Shown one piece after another: positions 9,701-17,402 of a stretch of DNA of 36,891 bases. Position 1 is the first letter of the stretch, and the number at the start of each line of letters is the position of its first letter. The notes under the pieces are model-generated. The model searched no databases and was not told the DNA's origin. It worked only from the letters and a program-made list of their open reading frames with translations. The stretch is taken from the NCBI GenBank assembly GCA_001773775.1, contig MEXR01000035.1, forward strand, positions 1 through 36,891, in the 5' to 3' direction. Both the position numbers and the translations under genes were made by a program. This stretch comes from Candidatus Amesbacteria bacterium RIFOXYB1_FULL_44_23 (GTDB lineage Bacteria > Patescibacteriota > Microgenomatia > CAZETR01 > Amesbacteraceae).

Positions 9701-10240
9701 TTAGTTTGCTTTTTCGGCAGTTAATCTAAATCTGATGCCGTTAATGCTATCGTTTGTCAACGCTGACACGTCTACACTTGCCCATTTCAGATCAGCAGAC
9801 ATGGAGGCCAATAATTGACCCATGACTCTTTCATCTAAAGTGACCGCCGAAATCGCCAATCCCTTAGGGGAGACAGATCTAACCTTCATTGTTATCTCCA
9901 CCGGCACCGTTTGTTCCAAATAATCCAAAGCGTCGACCACTTCTCCTCGGGTGTTTAAGATTTGTTCAACCAGTCTCACTTTCTTCTGTACTGCCAAAAA
10001 TTCCTGCTGCTGGCCTTCCTGTAATTGCAAAAAACTTACCTGTCCGTTGATTTGCTCATTCAAATTTCTTAAATCTTCATCAAGTTTGAATCTGGATAGA
10101 AAGGCCAAAATTACCACCAACTCAGTCAAAATGATAATGTATCGACCCGTAGTTACGGCCCATTTCAAGAATCGACCCCAAAAACTGGATTCAAAATCCG
10201 AAGGAGGCAACAGATTCACTTTGGGACTGGGGGCAGACAT
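9701..10240 (-). CDS. PilN-like type IV pilus assembly protein
   Basis: N-terminal VNLLPPSDFE followed by one TM, typical of PilN; precedes a PilO-like gene. Confidence 0.65.
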   Translation of the reverse strand: MSAPSPKVNLLPPSDFESSFWGRFLKWAVTTGRYIIILTELVVILAFLSRFKLDEDLRNLNEQINGQVSFLQLQEGQQQEFLAVQKKVRLVEQILNTRGEVVDALDYLEQTVPVEITMKVRSVSPKGLAISAVTLDERVMGQLLASMSADLKWASVDVSALTNDSINGIRFRLTAEKAN

Positions 10241-10246
10241 ACACCC

Positions 10247-10252
10247 AGTATA
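10247..10252 (-). promoter_or_regulatory. -10 element TATACT (extended, TGA-TATACT) for the pilN operon
   Basis: GTTGATATACTGGGTGTATG: hexamer 6 nt from the pilN ATG, directly after the rpsT stop codon. Confidence 0.45.
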
Positions 10253-10258
10253 TCAACT

Positions 10259-10498
10259 TCACTTTTTCCAAACCAGAGCAGATAGTCTCGACTTAATTCT
10301 CGAAGCCTTGTTTTTGTGTACAATTTTTCCCTTTACAGCCTTGTCTAGGGTCGAAAAAACCTCCACCAATTTCTTTTCAGTGGGTTTCTTTCTCATAGCA
10401 GAAATAGCCTGCTTAAAGGCACTCTTAACCCTCAGATTAATAGCCTTTTTTCTTTTATCAGCTCTTAATTTACGAATGGCGTTTGGAATTACTGGCAT
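10259..10498 (-). CDS. rpsT: 30S ribosomal protein S20 (bS20)
   Basis: 79 aa, MPVIPNAIRKLRADKRKKAINLRVKSAFKQAISAM... Confidence 0.85.
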   Translation of the reverse strand: MPVIPNAIRKLRADKRKKAINLRVKSAFKQAISAMRKKPTEKKLVEVFSTLDKAVKGKIVHKNKASRIKSRLSALVWKK

Positions 10499-10529
10499 AA
10501 TACCCCTGTTTTCTGGCTTCTAACCGCCA

Positions 10530-10536
10530 TATAATA
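10530..10536. promoter_or_regulatory. Overlapping divergent -10 elements for murJ (+ TATAAT 10530-10535) and rpsT (- TATTAT 10536-10531)
   Basis: Plus TATAAT is 7 nt from the murJ ATG; minus TATTAT lies upstream of rpsT, which has AGGGG before its ATG. Confidence 0.45.
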
Positions 10537-10542
10537 ACACAC

Positions 10543-12213
10543 ATGCGGGAACTTATCAAAAACGGATCTTCACTTCTCTTTCGGCGTCAAACCAATATTT
10601 TGTCTGCAGCTTTCGTAATTATGGCTACCTATGCAGCCGCTCACTTGATTGGTTTGTTAAAAACCCGCCTGTTAATCAGCGTATTTTTTGGCGACAAAGC
10701 GAACCTTTTAGATGTCTATTATGCCGCTTTCGTCATTCCCGACACTCTCTTCCAGCTTTTGGTGATCGGATCTTTGTCGGCAGCTTTTATTCCGGTATTT
10801 TCCAGGCTCCTGACAAAAAAGGAAGACGAGGCTTGGTACGTAGCCGGAGTGTCGCTAAACTTGGTCTTAGTCTCTTTCACCATCCTCTCCATACTCATCT
10901 TTATTTTTGCTCCCTGGCTATCTCGACTAATTGCTCCCGGATTTGATTCCCATCAGATATCTACCATGACTTCTTTGTTAAGGGTCATGTTGACCGCTCA
11001 GATTTTCTTTTGCATTTCAGGTTTTCTCACCGGCATAATTCAATCACATCAAAGATTTTTGATTCCCGCCCTAGCGCCCATTGTCTACAATTTGGGAATA
11101 ATCCTCGGAACCATTTTCCTAACACCCTTTTTCGGCATTTTTGGTCCTGCCATTGGCGTAGTCATTGGAGCTGCCCTGCATATGTCTATCCAGCTGCCAC
11201 TCGCCTTCAGGTTGGGTTTTAGATTTATACCCGCATTTTCATTTACTCACGCCGGAATAAGGGAGATCGTTCACCTAATGCCTCCCAGGGCTTTGGCCTT
11301 AGGTATTGACCAGATAGAACAGTTCATTGCCGTCATCCTTTCCTCATTGTTGCCATCGGGCTCCCTTACCATGTTTAACGTTGCCCGTCTGTTATATGCG
11401 CTCCCTATGTCCTTGTTTGGTGTCACCATAGGTCAAGCTGCCCTCCCCGCGCTTTCTCGGTTATCTGGCGAAGCTGACCGAAAAACTTTTCGTCGTACAC
11501 TTCTGGATTCGCTTCTCCAAATAACTTTTTTCACCCTACCAACCAGCGTATTGTTTATCGTCCTTCGTGTCCCTATTGTTCGTATAGTATTTGGAGCCAA
11601 ATCGTTTCCTTGGTCTGCCACCATTCTCACTGGTAAGATTTTAGCCATTCTTTGTATATCCGCCACTTTTGCATCCCTGATGCAATTATTAATCAGGGCC
11701 TTTTATGCGCTTCACGATACTAAAACACCGCTGTTAATAGGAATTTTTTCAGCGATATTCGACGTCATATTAGGGATATTCCTGGTTAAGTTCCTAAATC
11801 TTGGTTCTGTGGGGCTCGCTTTGGCCATTTCCCTTACTGCCATAATTGAAACCATACTGTTGTTTAGTATCATTTTCCCCAAAATCAGATCTGACAACTG
11901 GACCACCGCCAGATTCATAATTTCTTTTCTTAAAATTACCATCACGGGCTTGATAACCGGACTTAGTTTGTGGGTACCCATGCGCTTATTGGATAAATTT
12001 GTTTTTGATACCACCCGGACTCTTCCTTTAGTCGCCCTGACGGCAATAACCTCTCTTATTGGTTTTTCGGTCTACCTCCTTCTGTCCTATTTTTTCAGGG
12101 TAGAGCAATTAAAAACCTTTATTCTGTTAGTAAAAAGAATGTCCGATATCAAACAAACATTATTGCCTCAAAGTAAAGAAGCCTTAATGGTTTCAGCTTC
12201 GGATCAGAATTAA
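10543..12213 (+). CDS. murJ: Lipid II flippase MurJ/MviN
   Basis: 556 aa polytopic; VIPDTLFQLLVIGSLSAAFIPVFS typical of MviN. Confidence 0.9.
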   Translation: MRELIKNGSSLLFRRQTNILSAAFVIMATYAAAHLIGLLKTRLLISVFFGDKANLLDVYYAAFVIPDTLFQLLVIGSLSAAFIPVFSRLLTKKEDEAWYVAGVSLNLVLVSFTILSILIFIFAPWLSRLIAPGFDSHQISTMTSLLRVMLTAQIFFCISGFLTGIIQSHQRFLIPALAPIVYNLGIILGTIFLTPFFGIFGPAIGVVIGAALHMSIQLPLAFRLGFRFIPAFSFTHAGIREIVHLMPPRALALGIDQIEQFIAVILSSLLPSGSLTMFNVARLLYALPMSLFGVTIGQAALPALSRLSGEADRKTFRRTLLDSLLQITFFTLPTSVLFIVLRVPIVRIVFGAKSFPWSATILTGKILAILCISATFASLMQLLIRAFYALHDTKTPLLIGIFSAIFDVILGIFLVKFLNLGSVGLALAISLTAIIETILLFSIIFPKIRSDNWTTARFIISFLKITITGLITGLSLWVPMRLLDKFVFDTTRTLPLVALTAITSLIGFSVYLLLSYFFRVEQLKTFILLVKRMSDIKQTLLPQSKEALMVSASDQN

Positions 12214-12226
12214 CCTCCCGAACTGT

Positions 12227-12232
12227 TAAAAT
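12227..12232 (+). promoter_or_regulatory. Extended -10 element (TGT-TAAAAT) for lepA
   Basis: CTGTTAAAATAGCCCCATG: hexamer followed by 6 nt and the lepA ATG. Confidence 0.4.
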
Positions 12233-12238
12233 AGCCCC

Positions 12239-14014
12239 ATGCAAAACATTCGCAACTTTGCCATTATTGCCCATATCGACCACGGTAAATCCACCTTGGC
12301 TGATCGCATGCTGGAGATTACTGGCACTATTTCCAAGCGGGACATGCAAAACCAAATATTGGACAGCAACCCCATCGAAAGGGAGCGGGGGATAACCATT
12401 AAATTAGCCCCTGTTCGCATGAATTACTCACTAAACGGGAATGACTACATTTTAAATTTGATAGATACTCCGGGTCACGTCGATTTTTCGTATGAAGTCA
12501 GCCGCTCACTGGCTGCCTGCGAAGGAGCCATCCTTTTAGTTGATGCCACCCAAGGGGTCCAGGCCCAGACTCTCGCTCATTACCACGAAGCCACCAAATT
12601 AAATCTCCCCATCATTCCAGTAATCAATAAAATCGACGTTAACACAGCCGACATTCCCGGTGCAGTCAGCCAAATGCAGGACATCTTCGGATTTAAACCT
12701 GAGGAGCTAGTTTACGTATCAGGAAAAACCGGCCTCGGAGTTCCAGAACTGCTGGAGACGGTAATCAAAAAAATTCCTTCCCCAACCGGAGCTGCACAAG
12801 GAGAGCTTCGGGCTTTAGTTTTTAACTCCAACTTTGATACTCACCTTGGAGTAGTTGCTTGGGTTAGAGTAGTTGACGGAAGCATTAGTCCTCATCAGCA
12901 AATTATTTTAAAGGCCGCCAACATTAGTACTAATGCCATTGAAGTCGGGGTTTTTACTCCAACAAAAAAACCTACCGATATAATAAACGCCGGAGAAGTG
13001 GGTTATGTAGTAACCGGCCTGCGTGATATTTCAGATCTGAAGGTGGGAGACACCGTTTCAACTTCCACCTCAACGATTTCCTTACCGGGATATAAACCGA
13101 TTCAGCCAGTGGTTTTCGTCAGTTTTTACCCGAACGACGGCGAAGACATTAATGTTTTAAGAGATGCCTTGTCAAAATTACGTTTGCAGGACAGTTCACT
13201 TCAATACACTCCGGAATTTTCACCTGCCCTCGGAAATGGCTTCCGGGTAGGCTTACTGGGTTTGTTGCATGCCGACATAGTTCAGGAACGATTGGAACGG
13301 GAATTTAACTTAAGTTTAATTGCAGCGGCTCCGTCCGTGGGTTATCAGATTGTTACCAAATCAGATCAACTCATTTCCATTTCTCGCCCCATGGATTTAC
13401 CTGATCCGTCTATTGTCGCCGAAATAAAAGAGCCAGTTATAAATCTCTCTGTTTTTGTTCCGGAACGGTTCATTGGCGCAGTTATGCAACTTTGTCAGGA
13501 CCATCGCGGGAGTCTGATAAATATAGAATATTTAGGCAAACTGGCTCACCTCTCATACTCGTTACCCATGTCCGAACTGATTCATGGATTTTATGATCAG
13601 TTAAAAAGTATTTCTCAGGGTTTTGCGACCTTGGATTATGAACTTAGTGGTTTTGTGGCCGCTGACTTGGTTAAGTTGGACATTTTGATCTCTGGGGACA
13701 AAATAGATTCGCTTTCCCAGATTGTGCCCAAATCAAAATCTCCACAAATAGCCAGGGATTTAGTAGAACGCCTTAAAAATATAATTCCCAAGCAGCAATT
13801 TGAAATTGTCATCCAGGCGGGAATCGGAAGCCATATATTAGCCAGAGCAGATATCAAAGCATTCAGGAAAGATGTCATAGCCAAACTATCAGGAGGAGAC
13901 CAAACCAGAAAAGACAAATTACTCAAAAAGCAAAAGAAAGGTAAAGCCCGCATGAAACGTATGGGAAAAATTGACCTACCCCAAGAAGCTTTTCTTTCAA
14001 TTCTTCGCCTCTAA
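12239..14014 (+). CDS. lepA: Elongation factor 4 (LepA)
   Basis: NFAIIAHIDHGKSTLADRMLEITGTI...DTPGHVDFSYEVSRSLAACEGAILLVDATQGVQAQT; 591 aa. Confidence 0.97.
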   Translation: MQNIRNFAIIAHIDHGKSTLADRMLEITGTISKRDMQNQILDSNPIERERGITIKLAPVRMNYSLNGNDYILNLIDTPGHVDFSYEVSRSLAACEGAILLVDATQGVQAQTLAHYHEATKLNLPIIPVINKIDVNTADIPGAVSQMQDIFGFKPEELVYVSGKTGLGVPELLETVIKKIPSPTGAAQGELRALVFNSNFDTHLGVVAWVRVVDGSISPHQQIILKAANISTNAIEVGVFTPTKKPTDIINAGEVGYVVTGLRDISDLKVGDTVSTSTSTISLPGYKPIQPVVFVSFYPNDGEDINVLRDALSKLRLQDSSLQYTPEFSPALGNGFRVGLLGLLHADIVQERLEREFNLSLIAAAPSVGYQIVTKSDQLISISRPMDLPDPSIVAEIKEPVINLSVFVPERFIGAVMQLCQDHRGSLINIEYLGKLAHLSYSLPMSELIHGFYDQLKSISQGFATLDYELSGFVAADLVKLDILISGDKIDSLSQIVPKSKSPQIARDLVERLKNIIPKQQFEIVIQAGIGSHILARADIKAFRKDVIAKLSGGDQTRKDKLLKKQKKGKARMKRMGKIDLPQEAFLSILRL

Positions 14015-15340
14015 TTCTACTATTGCCACCGAATTGGGAGACATCGGCACGCTAGTTTGTAAGATCGCTTCGGTTGTTGCCACTTCCACGGTTCTTTTTA
14101 TACCACCAACCATTTCGACAGTCAGGTTAAACAATTTGTCATTCAGTCCTAAAAAGCTTACCGGTACCACTTCACTGTGTGTTTGTTTGGGATCATAGTT
14201 CACCAATAATACCTGATACTTAGATCCATTCTTTGCCCCGATCGCTTTTACCCACGATCCTTCGCCGGTAACAGATAACCTGTTTTCTCCCAATCGTGAC
14301 AAAAACTGCAACGACTCATATCTCGGCTTCCCAATCACTCCCCAATTCCCGCTCACTGAAAAACCAAATCCATATTTTATTTTTCCCATTAATTCTCGTG
14401 CCGTAGCAACTGTATAAGCAGCCCCTAATATGTTGTCATTATTTCCGCCCATTTCGCTTGATGGTCCCATCTCCGAAACAATTTTTTCCACATGGGATAA
14501 ATACGGATAGCTATTTACCCATAAATCTATGCTTTTTACATCCTCAGCGTACTTAAGCAAATCCAGATCATATCTATGATAGGAAAAGAAATCCATTCGC
14601 AGTTTATTCTGCATCACATACCGAAACATTCCGTCTAACCAATTCTTATATAGTCCGGTAGTTGCTGGTCCTCCCAGTTTATATGCCTTAACTCCGTTAG
14701 CTCTGGCCGCCCCCAAAGCCGCATAGTAATATAAAACTCGATAATCTTTCTTTCCTCCGATTTTCCAGTTTCCGAATAAATCCGGCTCATTCCAAACTTC
14801 ATAATACACATCGCTTAATCCCAACTCTCCGCTGTAGTGTTCGATGGTTTTTTGTACCACCAGACTCCACTCTTGCCAGTCTTTTGGCTCAGACAGGATA
14901 TCTCCAGATGAGATCGCGACAGGCATGTATGACAGGGAAAAGAAAGGCCTTGCTCCCACTGCAACGATTTCTTCCACTAACTTATCCAACTCGGTCCAGT
15001 TAAACACTAATCCGCTGTCATTTCTCGACACCACATTGAACAAATCATAAATGTGGTCGATTCTCAAATATTTAGGACCGAGCACCTGTACTTTCGATTC
15101 GTGTCCTTGTAAAAAAGCTTTCAAATTATCTCCGCCCTGAGCCAGAGCTGTCCAGGGTTTTGGCATCGGCCCTAAAACCCTATCAGACTCAACCGCTATG
15201 GCGGACAGTCGCCCCTCGGCTCCCACAACATAGCGAACTAGCGAATTGGTTAATCGTAAAATTCCCGGAAGTAATAGCGCCATCAACACCACCCCCAAAA
15301 AGGACGTCCATTGTTCGCGATTCTTTGCTTTCTCCACCAT
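13997..15340 (-). CDS. Membrane-anchored glycoside hydrolase, GH39-like
   Basis: N-terminal TM; VYYEVWNEPDLFGNWK (acid/base Glu context) and VEKIVSEMGPSS (candidate nucleophile). Confidence 0.7.
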   Translation of the reverse strand: MVEKAKNREQWTSFLGVVLMALLLPGILRLTNSLVRYVVGAEGRLSAIAVESDRVLGPMPKPWTALAQGGDNLKAFLQGHESKVQVLGPKYLRIDHIYDLFNVVSRNDSGLVFNWTELDKLVEEIVAVGARPFFSLSYMPVAISSGDILSEPKDWQEWSLVVQKTIEHYSGELGLSDVYYEVWNEPDLFGNWKIGGKKDYRVLYYYAALGAARANGVKAYKLGGPATTGLYKNWLDGMFRYVMQNKLRMDFFSYHRYDLDLLKYAEDVKSIDLWVNSYPYLSHVEKIVSEMGPSSEMGGNNDNILGAAYTVATARELMGKIKYGFGFSVSGNWGVIGKPRYESLQFLSRLGENRLSVTGEGSWVKAIGAKNGSKYQVLLVNYDPKQTHSEVVPVSFLGLNDKLFNLTVEMVGGIKRTVEVATTEAILQTSVPMSPNSVAIVELEAKN

Positions 15341-15345
15341 CTGAT

Positions 15346-15351
15346 TTTATA
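15346..15351 (-). promoter_or_regulatory. -10-like TATAAA 5 nt upstream of the GH39-like ATG
   Basis: GAGCTATAAAATCAGATGGTG on the minus strand. Confidence 0.3.
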
Positions 15352-15427
15352 GCTCTTACTTGCTAAATAAAAGGCCCGCCACACTTTCGTTTTAATCTGA
15401 AAAGCTATAGAATAAGGCTTATAAATT

Positions 15428-16117
15428 GTGAAAAACAAAAAAGTTGTATTGATTACCGGAGGAAGTGATGGTTTGGGGAAGATAATCGCCCAGAGGCTAG
15501 CCGGAAACCATCGTGTAGTCATTCTGTCTCCGACGCAAAATAAACTTCAGGAAGTTGCCAAAAAACTAGGATGCGAATACGTTGTTGCTGATGTATCTGA
15601 TTTTTCTGCTCTGGAAAAAGCAGTAGAAAAAGTTATCAACAATCACAGCAGAATTGACTGTTTAGTTAATTGCGCTGGGCTGTGGATTCAAGGAGAGCTG
15701 GAGTACAACGATCATCAAAAAATTGATGCAGTTCTTAGGGTAAACACAATTGGAACCATATTCGCCACAAAAGCTGTTACGACTCAAATGAAAAAGCAGC
15801 GTGCTGGGTTAATCGTCAATATAAACTCCCTAAGCGGCGTTTTAACAAAAGAAGAACGAGCCGTTTATGTTGCCTCGAAGTTCGCTGTAACCGGTTTTAC
15901 AAGATCGATTCAGTCTGAACTTTCCAAATACGGAATCTGTGTTACCGGAATTTTGCCTGGGGGCTTAAAAACAACTATGTTCGATAAAGCCGGAAATCCT
16001 AAAGATCAAACTGACTTTTTAGATCCTGACGAGGTGGCCAAAGTTGTCGAGTTCCTTTTAACAATTAATGCCCCAACCGTCTTACCAGAGATTTGGATCA
16101 AAAATCTTAATAACTAG
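15428..16117 (+). CDS. Short-chain dehydrogenase/reductase
   Basis: VLITGGSDGLGKIIAQRLA, LVNCAGLW, YVASKFAVTGFTRSIQSEL; GTG start. Confidence 0.9.
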   Translation: MKNKKVVLITGGSDGLGKIIAQRLAGNHRVVILSPTQNKLQEVAKKLGCEYVVADVSDFSALEKAVEKVINNHSRIDCLVNCAGLWIQGELEYNDHQKIDAVLRVNTIGTIFATKAVTTQMKKQRAGLIVNINSLSGVLTKEERAVYVASKFAVTGFTRSIQSELSKYGICVTGILPGGLKTTMFDKAGNPKDQTDFLDPDEVAKVVEFLLTINAPTVLPEIWIKNLNN

Positions 16118-16140
16118 CTCGGCTTGATTTCTCAATCCCC

Positions 16141-16169
16141 TTGACAACAATTAGCACTCATGTTAATTT
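16141..16169 (+). promoter_or_regulatory. Promoter of hrcA-grpE-dnaK (TTGACA - 17 nt - TAATTT, extended TGT)
   Basis: Perfect -35 hexamer TTGACA 16141-16146; -10-like TAATTT 16164-16169. Confidence 0.55.
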
Positions 16170-16177
16170 ATTGCTAA
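16151..16177 (+). promoter_or_regulatory. CIRCE element (HrcA operator)
   Basis: TTAGCACTC-ATGTTAATT-TATTGCTAA: left arm perfect, N9 spacer, right arm 7/9 to GAGTGCTAA. Confidence 0.85.
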
Positions 16178-16179
16178 TT

Positions 16180-16911
16180 ATGAATTTGACCAATCGCCAG
16201 ACCCAAATTTTAAAAGCAGCCATCGAAGAGTATATTTCCACGGCTGAACCGGTCTCCAGTGAACAAATTGAAAAAAAATATAATCTTGGTGTTTCCCCCG
16301 CAACCATCCGAAACGAAATGGCTTACTTAACCACAGAGGGATTGCTGCGTCAGCCCCACACTTCAGCAGGACGCATCCCCACCTCAATGGCCCTTCGTTA
16401 CTACGTAGACAATCTCATGCAGGAAAAACAAATGAGCGTTGCCGAAGAAGTCTCGGCCAAGGAAAAAGTATGGGATTCCCGCTTTGACTTTGATCGCTTG
16501 ATGCGACACACTTCACTGGCACTGTCTCAACACACCAAAAATTTAAGCCTTGCCGCCACCGACGAAGGTGACATTTATTTTGCTGGGGTTTCTCACATCC
16601 TCGACATGCCGGAATTTTTTGACATAGATGTCACTCGGACAGTTCTTTCTCTTTTAGATCAACAGAATAGATTAAGTGAACTTTTTTTTCAAAAAAACTA
16701 TAGTCAGGATCCGGTTCATATAATTTTCGGAGCTGATTTGGGCTGGCCGTATTTTGAACCTGTTGGAATGGCCTTCGTTCATTTTAATGCTGGCCACGAC
16801 CGCAGAGGCTCGTTAGCGGTTGTTGGACCCTGTAGATTGGATTTTCCCAGAGTGATTCCTACACTTAAATACTTTTCCGGATTGATTAATGAATTTAATT
16901 CCAACTGGTAA
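16180..16911 (+). CDS. hrcA: Heat-inducible transcription repressor HrcA
   Basis: MNLTNRQTQILKAAIEEYISTAEPVSSEQIEKKYNLGVSPATIRNEMAYLTTEGLLRQPHTSAGRIPT; CIRCE upstream. Confidence 0.92.
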   Translation: MNLTNRQTQILKAAIEEYISTAEPVSSEQIEKKYNLGVSPATIRNEMAYLTTEGLLRQPHTSAGRIPTSMALRYYVDNLMQEKQMSVAEEVSAKEKVWDSRFDFDRLMRHTSLALSQHTKNLSLAATDEGDIYFAGVSHILDMPEFFDIDVTRTVLSLLDQQNRLSELFFQKNYSQDPVHIIFGADLGWPYFEPVGMAFVHFNAGHDRRGSLAVVGPCRLDFPRVIPTLKYFSGLINEFNSNW

Positions 16912-16913
16912 AT

Positions 16914-17390
16914 ATGGGCAAATCAAAGACGCAACCACAACCAAAAACTGAAGAACTTCAAAAACAGATAACTGTTTTAGATGAAAACTGGAAAAGGGCT
17001 CTGGCTGATTATCAAAATCTTGTCAGAAGAGTAGAAAACGACAAAAAAGAATTTAGTAAAATGGCCAATGCTAATCTGATTGCGCGACTAATTCCCTCCC
17101 TGGATATCATTCAACTTGCGGCCGGACACAATCCGGACATGGGCCTCCAGATGGCCGCTAAGCAATTTTCGCAAGCCCTCTCAGAAGAAGGATTATCCAC
17201 CATTGAGCCGCAAGTAGGCAGCCAATTTGACCATACTGTTCACGAATGTGCAGAAACAATGGAATTGACAGATGACCACAAAGAGAATACGATTTTCGAA
17301 GTCGTCCTGAAGGGATACAGATTGGGCGATTATATTTTGCGCCCGGCTCGCGTAAAAGTTTACAAAAAGTTATCTCAGCAGGTTAATTAA
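16914..17390 (+). CDS. grpE: Nucleotide exchange factor GrpE
   Basis: LADYQNLVRRVENDK...FDHTVHECAE...ILRPARVKVYKK; between hrcA and dnaK. Confidence 0.93.
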   Translation: MGKSKTQPQPKTEELQKQITVLDENWKRALADYQNLVRRVENDKKEFSKMANANLIARLIPSLDIIQLAAGHNPDMGLQMAAKQFSQALSEEGLSTIEPQVGSQFDHTVHECAETMELTDDHKENTIFEVVLKGYRLGDYILRPARVKVYKKLSQQVN

Positions 17391-17402
17391 TAAATAAATA
17401 AT

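Noticed and set aside
10259-10261. UGA recoding as in Gracilibacteria/SR1
   Set aside because: TGA behaves as a normal stop in rpsT, rpsJ and others, and conserved proteins contain no in-frame TGA apart from the local hydrolase frameshift.
12149-12420. Minus-strand ORFs over the lepA start
   Set aside because: They overlap the conserved G1 region of LepA and show no recognisable protein.
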